From positions 992,001 to 1,056,000 of the forward strand of contig OZ025798.1 of assembly GCA_964019425.1 (NCBI GenBank): DNA of 64,000 nt. Reading direction: 5' to 3'. Below are positions 56,015 to 64,000 of this stretch, in pieces. Every line of letters begins with the position of its first letter. Position 1 is the stretch's first letter. Position numbers and translations under genes: made by a program. The notes beneath the pieces were generated by a model, which was given only the letters and a program-made list of their open reading frames with translations, was not told where the DNA came from and searched no databases. This stretch comes from Flectonema sp. DT1601 (lineage: Eukaryota; Euglenozoa; Diplonemea; Diplonemida; Diplonemidae).

Positions 56015-57418
56015 ATGAAGAAACGAATCGGTTTAATAGGGATTGCAGGTGTTGGTGTTGCTTTACAGGCTAAAGGAGTGAGTTCCCCTGACACAATCGA
56101 ACCTCAAGAAGGAAATGGAAAAAGTGTTGCAATAGTAGGCTCAGGTGCTGTTGGACTCCTTCAGGGATATGAAATGGCTAAAAAGGGATACAACGTAACA
56201 ATAATTGATGCACGAAGTGATGTTTCACAGTCATGCACTGGTGTTGCCGCAGGTGCTTTTAGCACTGATCGTAGACTACCCGACTGGGGAACAGTCTTAC
56301 CCAATATGGACAGCGACGCGATGGTTATCAACAAAAGATTCGAATTGACACAAATATTGACTCCAGAATTTTGGAAATTCTTCCCGCAGTTTACAATTCA
56401 AACACTTCAGCTGTTGATGTGGCCAACAGGACCACTAAAACAGTCAACAGAATCATGTAATGAATTAATGAGACAGGCTCCAGGCATTTATGATAAGTTA
56501 GCATCAGAAGTACCAGAGATCATGAAATACACTCGTAAGGGATGGTTAAAAATCTATCGAACCCAATCAACGTTTGACGCAGCAGTAGACAAGGCTAGTG
56601 ATGACTGTGTAGTTCTGAATGGACATGATGCAGTGCGACAGTTTGATCCAATTGCTGCTCCCAACTTGAAAAGTAGTGTCAGAGTTATTGGAGGTTTGTA
56701 CTTTCCTAACAATTATTGGGCATTTCCTGAGTCTGTCTGCAAAGAACTGGCATCCTACATGAAAACACAACTCGGCGTACGATTCCTCTTCTCAACTACT
56801 GTAACCAAACTATCACTTAATTCAATTGAAGACAAATACTCACTCTTAATGGGTAAAAATAACAGTACTGAAAATTATGATTTAATAGTACTCTGTGGTG
56901 GTGTAGGCAGCAGCGCACTAGCAAAGGAAATTGGTAAAAGAGTACCTGTATACCCTTTACGAGGGAACACAATGACAATAAACGGTTCAAGATCACCAGC
57001 ACTTACTAAAGATGGAATGTTATTATGGGATGTTGAGAACCATTGTATATTAAGTAGAATGGGAAACACTGTGAGAGTCTCCGCGCAGGGTGAATTTTCT
57101 GCAATGCCCAAAGGACCTGCCTATCAGGAATATACAGACATTGGATTGAGAAAGTCTTTACAACAATACGTCTCAATTATGTTGCCTCTTGAACAAGAAT
57201 ATCAAGCAGTACTTAGAAGTGGTGATCGTCCTATCACACCTGATTGGGCACCTATAGTTGGTCACCTTGACAAGAATGTGTGGGTAAATACAGGTCATGG
57301 CACAGCTGGTTGGACTATGAGCTTTGCTTCTGCCTCAGCTCTTGCGGAATACATCTGTTCAGGAAAAGCTCCTGAAGTACTCGACGCATTGTCACCAGAA
57401 AGGTTTCAATGGTTTTGA
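56015..57418 (+). CDS. FAD-dependent D-amino-acid dehydrogenase/oxidase (DadA-like)
   Basis: 467 residues, intronless. The dinucleotide-binding motif VAIVGSGAVGLLQG (GxGxxG at 42-47) is followed by the acidic end of strand 2 (IIDARSD). The C-terminal FAD/substrate region RSGDRPITPDWAPIVGHLDK and VWVNTGHGTAGWTM matches the GxRPxTPDxxPxIG...NTGHGxxGWT pattern of DadA. Such enzymes oxidatively deaminate D-amino acids, passing electrons to FAD and then to quinone or oxygen. The first 35 residues (KKRIGLIGIAGVGVALQAKG) are additional and could be a mitochondrial or membrane signal. The acceptor is unclear: AG at 55920 leaves a 94-nt leader with a short uORF. Confidence 0.9.
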   Translation: MKKRIGLIGIAGVGVALQAKGVSSPDTIEPQEGNGKSVAIVGSGAVGLLQGYEMAKKGYNVTIIDARSDVSQSCTGVAAGAFSTDRRLPDWGTVLPNMDSDAMVINKRFELTQILTPEFWKFFPQFTIQTLQLLMWPTGPLKQSTESCNELMRQAPGIYDKLASEVPEIMKYTRKGWLKIYRTQSTFDAAVDKASDDCVVLNGHDAVRQFDPIAAPNLKSSVRVIGGLYFPNNYWAFPESVCKELASYMKTQLGVRFLFSTTVTKLSLNSIEDKYSLLMGKNNSTENYDLIVLCGGVGSSALAKEIGKRVPVYPLRGNTMTINGSRSPALTKDGMLLWDVENHCILSRMGNTVRVSAQGEFSAMPKGPAYQEYTDIGLRKSLQQYVSIMLPLEQEYQAVLRSGDRPITPDWAPIVGHLDKNVWVNTGHGTAGWTMSFASASALAEYICSGKAPEVLDALSPERFQWF

Positions 57419-57676
57419 GGTGTACATTATTATAACATAGCGGAACTTTAATAAATAAAAATTTATGCGTACGTTACCAACCTACTGTTTAGGATTTTAT
57501 ATACAGGTTGTCCAAACAACGCGATTGCTAACAGCTTCTCAAAAATAAAAATAAAATATATTTATTATATTATTTCAAGTAGAATTACTTAATGAAGTGA
57601 GAGAGCTGTTTCTTGAAAAGAATGAGGTGAATCCTCTTCATAGCATTACTTCTCCTCAGAACTCAAAAAAAAAAAA
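57419..57676. other. Short intergenic region with a strong splice acceptor
   Basis: AT-rich spacer containing the acceptor AGCATTACTTCTCCTCAG (AG at 57659), 17 bases before the ATG at 57677. The leader is poly-A. No gene seen. Confidence 0.5.
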
Positions 57677-58393
57677 ATGCTCTCAGCGGAAAGTAACATC
57701 CCGACATTCGCTGTATTTACGGCAATTGGACTGTTTTTGAATGAAGTTTATGAAAGGACCTTTTCAAGGGAGTTGTTACTAGGAAATCCGAGATGGTCTT
57801 GGCTTCTGAGCTTAACATACGCGACAGTGATATATATTCCTTATGTTATTTTAATGTTTTGGTCAAAACCTGTCGATCCTATATGGCCAAGAGGTATACT
57901 GTTATGCTCAATAGGAGACCATACAGAATGTGGGGATATGAAATATGAACAAACCTTTACTACGATTATGCTAAGTTATTTCGTTAGGGATTCCTTTGTT
58001 ATGTTAAGAAACCCTAAAGAAAATGGTTTATTTCTCATTCATCACGTTGCATGTAGTGTTGGTATATATTTGATGGTGCAGCTACCTCCGAGAAGTGGAG
58101 GTTTTGGATTCATAATAGGAACTGGGATACTAGAAATTGGATCTGCTTGTATGAACATTGGCCAACTATGGCCAGCCTTCTCAATTATTTTTTATGTTGG
58201 AATGACAATTTCAAATATTATTTGCATTGGTTTAATGATAAACCTCATGGTGTCAATTACCCTAACTCCTATACTAACCCTGCTATTAACCATATCTGGT
58301 ATTCTCATCTTCCTCAGACAAAAAGAATCCAACGCTGAAGCAACTAAACGTTTCAGTAGCATTGAAACTTGGAAAACAAAAAAAATTGCCTAG
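57677..58393 (+). CDS. TLC-domain multipass membrane protein
   Basis: 238 residues with about six hydrophobic helices. The central block FTTIMLSYFVRDSFVML, LIHHVACSVGIYLMV and GILEIGSACMNIG carries the pattern of TRAM-LAG1-CLN8 proteins: a helix with an Asp, the His pair (IHHV), then a Glu and an Asn in the next helix. TLC proteins include ceramide synthases and smaller lipid-handling proteins (TMEM136/TLCD). The length suits the small TLCD group rather than ceramide synthases. The C-terminal tail is Lys/Ser-rich and cytosolic. Likely in the ER or plasma membrane. Intronless. Confidence 0.75.
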   Translation: MLSAESNIPTFAVFTAIGLFLNEVYERTFSRELLLGNPRWSWLLSLTYATVIYIPYVILMFWSKPVDPIWPRGILLCSIGDHTECGDMKYEQTFTTIMLSYFVRDSFVMLRNPKENGLFLIHHVACSVGIYLMVQLPPRSGGFGFIIGTGILEIGSACMNIGQLWPAFSIIFYVGMTISNIICIGLMINLMVSITLTPILTLLLTISGILIFLRQKESNAEATKRFSSIETWKTKKIA

Positions 58394-58779
58394 TCGATTT
58401 GTCTGGGTTCTATTCTATGTGCGTTTTTTGTCGTCTATATATTTCATTTTTTCATTCTAAACGTTCAAAAACATAAAAATTTGTAAAGTTTTTGATTAAT
58501 TCACCAGCCATAACTAAAGTTATGTATTTTAACACTTTTATTTATTTAAATTGAAAACCGCAATTGGCAGCAATGAACAGCTATTTTCTGAATTGGCTGC
58601 AACACATGTGATCTGGCGTGCATAAACATTATTTTCGCATATGGATGTCGTCGCTGTGAAGCAAACTCCGCATTCTGACGACCATCCGTAGTGCTTGTGA
58701 TTCCAATCGCATCTTTTTAGTGTTGTTTTTTGTAATTTTGTTTTTGCTCAGCTACATCACCTCCACAAATACATAATAA
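58394..58779. other. Intergenic region
   Basis: AT-rich 3'UTR and spacer. The acceptor TAATTTTGTTTTTGCTCAG ends at 58751, 28 bases upstream of the next ATG. No gene seen. Confidence 0.5.
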
Positions 58780-60894
58780 ATGCCAACAGTAGATAAGAAA
58801 GCTTCTATTGTAGAGTTGAAAAAACTTCTTCAGGCTGAGGAAGAAAAACTCGCAAAAGTTAAAAAAGAAATAATTTCACGAAAGAAGGAAACCGAAAAAG
58901 GGATTAAATACGAAATGAACAACCAAGGACAAACAGTAAGAATATTTAATAACAAAGAGTTGAAAGAGTTGAGAAGGTGTTTTAAAGAAGTTGTTGAAAA
59001 GAGTTGTAAGTCAGAGAAGATAACCAAATCAGACTACGAACAGTTCACTGGAGATGACTCAAAAGAAGAATTCGATCTTCTCGATACAAACCATGACGGG
59101 TTTATCTCATCAAATGATTTCATTGCGTTCTTACAACAAGACCCATCCTCTTACCCATCCTCTGCTGGTCAATATCTTCAACAGGAGGTTGTTTCTAAAA
59201 GTACCTACTTGCAAGCACGTTTCGCAGATTCGTTTAATCGTTTCTCCAAACCATACTTAAGTGATGAAAGCTTAAAGGCAAACACAAACATCACTTACGG
59301 TTCATACAACGACAGTAACCCTACTGAAATGCAAGTAAAGGTCAGACCATGTACTCTACAACAACATCACAAGTTTGTAAAAGTATTAGATACTGACATA
59401 TGCAAATGGCAATCAGACAACATTATCCGTGCGGGAATAATGCTCAAAAGCAACAAAGATTTTGACACTATTGCTGCACGGAGTGTGTTCGAGGTCAAAG
59501 ACGAGACATCAGCAAAAGCACTGGTGGAGTTTTTAAACGAGTGGCTATCTGAAATTGTTATGGACAAGGACATGTATTATCGTAAAAACCCGTACAAAGG
59601 ATACGATTTCGAAGAAGAACTCAAACACTCTTCAGAACAAGAGGAAATTGAAAAAATCTTAAACGAGATGGGAATCATAGACGAAGGAAAACATGTTATA
59701 AACAAACCTTTATTCTTAAAGCATGCACGCATGTTATTAAATACTGAAATGTTTGTTGAAAAGGACGGTGATATTGAAACCAGGAAGGGCAAAACTTCAC
59801 AAGACGATAAAATAGCAAAAGGTATCCTGAACTGTCAACACTCTCCCCGTGACGTATGTAAACTCGTAAGAGCTCACTCAGAAGGAAAAAATATCATCAT
59901 TGACGGAAAACTACTACTCAAAAGTGGTGAAAATAATTCAAATAAATTAACATATATTCTCCGCCGTCTACATTCAGAGACCGACTTAAACATTGGAATC
60001 GGAGGGGACTTATACTCACATTTAAAAGACGTGCTTAACTGTGATGCGAAGATGTTTGAGGCCACCAAATGGGGAATAAAGATAAGAGGAAATGTAAAGA
60101 AAAGTTCTCATACAACAAGAATACCGATTAAACATCATAAATACGGAGGATTCAATAGAAGTAATGCCTTGGGTTGGTTTATAAAAGATTTATCTATCGA
60201 TGTGGAGTTCCAAAACTTACTGTCGACGGTCGATGAATTAGTAAACTTTCACGTTGAAGAAACTCGTCACACACTCGAAGCAAATTCCGGAACAGCATAC
60301 GAGTGGGGAGATTATGAAAATAACCAATTAAATTACGTAGCTGATTGGGCAAAGTTTATCATCCGAGCTGTTGAGGAGAGACTCCGACTTTCAAATAAAA
60401 TATTCCATCGCCCACTATCAAAATTTCTCCGTTTAATTGAAGATGTTGGATTGGATAAGATGAGCGACACTATCTCCGGTGCGAAGCTCACTTCAATTAA
60501 CATATCAACTGAAAGCTGTATATTCACGTCTTCATTTAGTAGCAACGTTGCTCCTTTTGCGGCACTCCCTTCTAAGGAAATGAGAGAAAACTTCAAACTT
60601 GGTAAAACTCTTTGTAATGTCCCTCAAGAGTTCATCAATGAACGCAAAGAGAGAGAAGAAGAGTTGAAAGATGAGGCAAAAATGAGAGCCTTGGCAGAAT
60701 CATTTGCTCCGGCAATGGATTATCTTGAGTCTGAGAAGGGAACTACAGCGATGGCTAAGAAGGAAGGGTTGGTATCTTTGTCAATGTTAGTAAAGGAAAT
60801 GACTGGGAGGGGTAAAGGTTGGCTCACTTCATTCTTATTTGATACTCCTGCTGAGGTAGACGACCTAAATTATGATACAGACAGCAGTAGTTAG
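58780..60894 (+). CDS. EF-hand protein of unknown function, 704 aa
   Basis: Intronless. A charged N-terminal coiled coil (residues 8-45, KLLQAEEEKLAKVKKEIISR) precedes an EF-hand region with one canonical loop (DTNHDGFISSND, about residues 103-114). The remaining 550 residues are alpha-helical and charged, with no motif I recognise. A patch from about residue 440 to 465 is basic (KIRGNVKKSSHTTRIPIKHH) and the extreme C-terminus is acidic. The single EF-hand suggests calcium regulation. The layout resembles cytoskeleton-associated or flagellar EF-hand proteins of protists, but that is only an impression. Confidence 0.78.
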   Translation: MPTVDKKASIVELKKLLQAEEEKLAKVKKEIISRKKETEKGIKYEMNNQGQTVRIFNNKELKELRRCFKEVVEKSCKSEKITKSDYEQFTGDDSKEEFDLLDTNHDGFISSNDFIAFLQQDPSSYPSSAGQYLQQEVVSKSTYLQARFADSFNRFSKPYLSDESLKANTNITYGSYNDSNPTEMQVKVRPCTLQQHHKFVKVLDTDICKWQSDNIIRAGIMLKSNKDFDTIAARSVFEVKDETSAKALVEFLNEWLSEIVMDKDMYYRKNPYKGYDFEEELKHSSEQEEIEKILNEMGIIDEGKHVINKPLFLKHARMLLNTEMFVEKDGDIETRKGKTSQDDKIAKGILNCQHSPRDVCKLVRAHSEGKNIIIDGKLLLKSGENNSNKLTYILRRLHSETDLNIGIGGDLYSHLKDVLNCDAKMFEATKWGIKIRGNVKKSSHTTRIPIKHHKYGGFNRSNALGWFIKDLSIDVEFQNLLSTVDELVNFHVEETRHTLEANSGTAYEWGDYENNQLNYVADWAKFIIRAVEERLRLSNKIFHRPLSKFLRLIEDVGLDKMSDTISGAKLTSINISTESCIFTSSFSSNVAPFAALPSKEMRENFKLGKTLCNVPQEFINERKEREEELKDEAKMRALAESFAPAMDYLESEKGTTAMAKKEGLVSLSMLVKEMTGRGKGWLTSFLFDTPAEVDDLNYDTDSSS

Positions 60895-61433
60895 ACTGCT
60901 ACCTGATGACAATATTTCGACTGCTGATTTACTTCCAGATCCTCACTTTAGATTTACTAATCTGTAGTACTTGTGGTGTAAAGACTATTCAGTTAGACAT
61001 TTGAAGGCAACCGTTAAGCGTTGGTTTAGTTTGTGTGTGTTGTGTTGTGCTATTCTTGTCCTTTAACCCAATAACCTTGAGGAAGGTACTTGCTATTTAT
61101 GTCTGTAAGATTTCCTCTGACAATGTTTTATTATTTTTATTTTCTCTCATTGTAATTTTTAACAACATTTAGTGTTGTTTTATTACTCTCTTTTTTTTTT
61201 TTTTGACCTCTCTTTTTTTTTGCAATTTACGTGAGCTGTATATTATCTCACCACAAACTGGGGGTGACAGGGTTTCTTCTATTCTTGGTTGTTGTTAGAA
61301 ACCTTTTTTTGTATCTTCTTAACGCCTCGTTATCACAACAACTGGTTGATGATCTGCTAACGAAATGTTGAACTGTGAACTTTGTATTAATAAACCTTCT
61401 CTTCCTCAGGTATACGTCGGTACACATAAGAAA
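60895..61433. other. Intergenic region
   Basis: T-rich spacer with runs near 61190-61204. The acceptor ACCTTCTCTTCCTCAG ends at 61409, 24 bases before the SmD2 ATG. No gene seen. Confidence 0.5.
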
Positions 61434-61948
61434 ATGCCGCGTAGAATTGTAAAAGAGGCAACACCGCCACCAGATCAGGTGTGATATTAATTAATTATTC
61501 GGTTTAATATTCATCTCGAAAAACATAAAATAACAATCTAAAAAACAGGAGGAACTTGAAAAGAAGGAAGAAGAATCGTTTAAAACTGGTCCGTTCTCAC
61601 TTCTCACAGAGGCAGTGAAAGAACAGTGCCAAGTTTTAATAAATTGCAGGAATAATAAAAAGATTATCGCCAGAGTGAAGGCATTTGACAGGCATATGAA
61701 TCTGGTATTGGAAGGAGTGCAGGAAATATGGACTGAGGTGTGTATCTTTTTTTTTTTTTAAATTTTTTTTGTATCCCTTCCAATCAAAAATAAGTTCACT
61801 GAGCTCTAACAAAACAACAATACCACAGTTACCAAAACCTGGTAAAGGGAAGAAAAAATCGAAACCGAGAAATAAATTTCGATTTATGCAAAAGATGTTT
61901 CTGAGAGGAGATTCTGTAATTCTAGTCGTTAAGAACAGAGAGGGATAG
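61434..61948 (+). CDS. SNRPD2: Small nuclear ribonucleoprotein SmD2
   Basis: Three exons (61434-61478, 61549-61737, 61829-61948) encode 117 residues, matching the usual SmD2 length. Sm1 motif: [20 protein letters not shown] and [20 protein letters not shown]. The basic SmD2 loop [15 protein letters not shown] and Sm2 motif [13 protein letters not shown] follow. SmD2 is part of the heptameric Sm ring on spliceosomal U snRNAs, so the cell has a working spliceosome, in keeping with the introns here. The donors of both introns are GTGTG rather than the usual GTATG. Each exon is too short for an ordinary long-ORF scan, so this gene is easily missed. Confidence 0.96.
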
Positions 61949-62368
61949 TCTGTACCGCAAGACTTATAAGACGATAGTCACTAAGCGCCCATCGTAAGGC
62001 AGACATAATGACAGCAGAAAGGAAATCAGATGAAATAATACCATCGTGAGGGTTTAAGTTATCCTTTAGTTATTCTGCCAACCTGATTTGATAGGTCAGC
62101 AATACCGATTTGCTGACGTTATTGAGTGTACCCTACTGCAGATACTTGTTGCTGACATTATTTCTTTAATAGGATATAATCATATTAAATAATTTGTCAT
62201 ATATTTTACAGGTGAGCTTTGTATTGTTGGATGCTGCTGTTGGAGAGTTTTTTTGTAAATGTTTTTTTATTACACATGTTTGTTTTCTCGCAGGAGCTCT
62301 CCCAACCAAAACCGGCCCCCGTAGCCTAAACACAGTTTCTGTGTTTTATTTAAAAAAAGTAAGAAAAG
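61949..62368. other. Intergenic region with hairpin
   Basis: Contains a perfect 8-bp inverted repeat GTCAGCAA (62095-62102)/TTGCTGAC (62110-62117) with a 7-nt loop. A near copy of the right arm and its flank (TTGCTGACRTTATT) recurs at about 62150. The acceptor TTTGTTTTCTCGCAG ends at 62293, 75 bases before the next ATG. No gene seen. Confidence 0.5.
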
Positions 62369-64000
62369 ATGTCAAACGCCGTGGAAAGTCTATTGCAGAG
62401 GCTCAACCTGCAGCAGTACACGTCGGTGTTTGAGGAGCAGAACATCACTAACCCGAAGATTTTGAAAAGTCTTTCTGATGAGGATTATGAAAAGATGATC
62501 CCAGATAATAGAGACAGAGAAATTCTTATCAAAGCGGTCAGCAGTGATTCTCACCAGAAAGGCGGAGGATTCCGTGAAGACCGTCGCGATTACTCCTACG
62601 GCGGGGGAGGTAAGGGAAAGGGCTTCGGAAAGGGAGGAAAGAAGGGCAAGAAGGGAGGAAAGAAGTACGGTGGAGGGTACAACAATGACATGTACGACAA
62701 CTTCAGTGGAGGAAAGGACTACGGCGGTAAAGGTTACGGAAAGGGAGGAGGTTACAAGGGTAACAGAGACAGACAGGACTTCAACAACTACGACGACGTC
62801 CCTACTGATGACGACCTCATGAAGGACGGAAAGGTATGTTCTTATTAATAAATTATAAATCATAATTATAATCTCTTAATATACTTCTTAATAATAAACA
62901 GGGAGGACCACAAGTACTTGAAGTTACCGTCACAATCCCATCATTCACTGTTCCATTCTTGTTAGCAAACAAGGCACAGAAGCTGAACAGTATCCATCAC
63001 AAGTACAGCACTACTAACAGTAGAATGAACAAACCTGAAAAGCCAAACACCTCAAAGGATGAAGATACCACATTCAGCTTATACGGACCAGTATGTCATT
63101 TTTTATTTAAATAGAACAAAGTGTTTAGGTTTCTGAGATGAAATATAAATTACAAACAGCCTGGTGATGTTGAACAAGCTAAGGCAGAAATTGAAAGACT
63201 TGTTGGTATTGAACGTCGTAACAAGTCTGAGATGAGATTTCAGGAAGCGTTGTTGGGAAGAACAAAGACAATCACTTCATTGTTGTACGCTCTTAACGAA
63301 CGTCGTGCAAACTTGGGGCTTGACACTGCACTTGCTTCAGAAACCATCCCAGAACACGTTTCCAAATATCTATTCTGTAACCCGTACGGACACATTAGAC
63401 AGTTTGTTATTAAGGTTCCAGAGAGATCAAGATCAAAGGTTGACATCATGGGTAAGATGCTTCACAAGGTTGCAAGTTGTCAAACTCTTGTGTTCTGCAG
63501 TAACGCTGAGCACATTGAGGACATTCTGTTGAAGAGAATTAAGCCTGAGCAATTGAGTGGATTACAACCACAGTTCGTGTACCCTGATTTACCAAAGGAC
63601 AAGAGAGCCAAGGTACTCGAAGAATTCGCAAAGGGTAAAGGTCCATTAGATAAGATTACTTACGTTAAGCGGAAGAACGAGGATGAGAAGGAGAAGACTG
63701 ACAGAAAGAACCTTGAGGACGAGTACGACATACAAGAAACCAACGTTGGAGGTTACGCTTCGGATAAGAACAGATTCTTAATCTCGACTGACGACTACGC
63801 GAGATTTGCGAGAAAGAATCCTATTCCTTACGTCAACCTCGTCTTCTGTTACGATTGTCCAAAGACTAAGGTATTTAATTTTAATGTTTTCTGTTCCAAT
63901 ACAAGTTAATAAATTGTCGACTTTCTAAAAACAACAACTACAGGAATCATACCTTCACAGAATTGCTTGCTGTGGAAGAGGAGGAAAGGCGGGTGTTGCA
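62369..64000 (+). CDS. SAM + KH-like + helicase-C protein lacking the DEAD (RecA1) half; 3' end outside window
   Basis: Exons 62369-62833, 62902-63090, 63160-63870 and 63944 to the window edge (474 codons visible). Residues 1-62 form a SAM domain (VESLLQRLNLQQYTSVFEEQ). A Gly/Lys/Tyr/Asp-rich low-complexity stretch follows (about 65-150). Residues 156-232 read as a divergent KH domain with a degenerate GxxG loop. From about residue 275 the DEAD-box RecA2 domain is recognisable: CQTLVFCSN (motif IV), a motif V relative STDDYARFARKNPIPYVNLV, and YLHRIACCGRGGKAGVA in place of motif VI HRxGRxGR, with the arginine finger changed to Cys. Walker A and DEAD motifs are absent. Codon bias is strong, suggesting high expression. 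Probably a non-catalytic RNA-binding protein. Confidence 0.8.

Noticed and set aside
62390-62863. 157-codon minus-strand frame opposite the SAM/Gly-Lys-rich exon
   Set aside because: Antisense of low-complexity GGN/AAG codons gives a Val/Ser-rich artefact; the + strand has a clear SAM domain and splice sites.
1-64000. CRISPR arrays, bacterial operons, rRNA or tRNA genes
   Set aside because: None seen by eye on either strand. The only regular repeats are the intronic 150-bp array, microsatellites and the segmental duplication.

Overview
This window comes from a nuclear genome of a microbial eukaryote. It is AT-rich, has short spliceosomal introns with strongly conserved ends (mostly GTATGT...ACAG), uses the standard code, and is full of poly-T and poly-A runs of 15-35 nt. 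Every gene I can support lies on the + strand. Almost every start codon sits 5-40 nt downstream of a pyrimidine-rich tract ending in CAG or AG. Head-to-tail genes, each with its own 3' splice acceptor, are what spliced-leader trans-splicing of polycistronic transcripts would produce, as in Euglenozoa and some alveolates; 5'UTR introns would look similar. The GP63-type surface protein, the trypanosome-like cyclase motifs and the PHO80/CYC2-type cyclin fit a discobid or euglenozoan-like flagellate, but I cannot fix the lineage from this window.

Layout. 1-2229: 3' part of a proline-rich coiled-coil protein. 2575-5034: secreted CE1-family esterase, whose second intron holds a complete PPR-like gene on the same strand. 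5569-7830: hormone-sensitive-lipase homologue. 8205-9905: coiled-coil protein. 10342-10974: PHO80-like cyclin. 10975-21528: a 10.5-kb stretch without a convincing gene, T-rich on the + strand, with one or two possible microgenes. 21529-25722: EDRF1-like protein with an added SAM domain. 26538-28990: scaffold-like protein. 29575-30657: penta-EF-hand protein with a 150-bp tandem repeat in its intron. 31380-37640: soluble protein with six tandem class III cyclase domains. 37954-39792: Trf4-type nucleotidyltransferase. 40151-50178: 3160-residue GP63-like protein that has lost the HExxH catalytic residues. 49965-53696: a tandem segmental duplication carrying a 56-residue membrane microprotein, with a third, diverged paralogue at 53784. 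54113-54721: basic-tailed protein. 56015-57418: DadA-like FAD oxidoreductase. 57677-58393: TLC-domain membrane protein. 58780-60894: EF-hand protein of unknown function. 61434-61948: SmD2 in three exons. 62369 to the right edge: SAM + KH-like + helicase-C protein without the DEAD (RecA1) half.

The genes do not form a functional operon. They mix RNA metabolism (SmD2, Trf4, PPR, helicase-like), signalling (cyclase, cyclin, EF-hands), lipid metabolism (HSL, TLC) and surface or secreted proteins. The most novel-looking items are the tandem microprotein family, the same-strand intron-nested gene, the catalytically dead giant GP63, the six-domain cyclase and the RecA1-less SAM/KH helicase-like protein.
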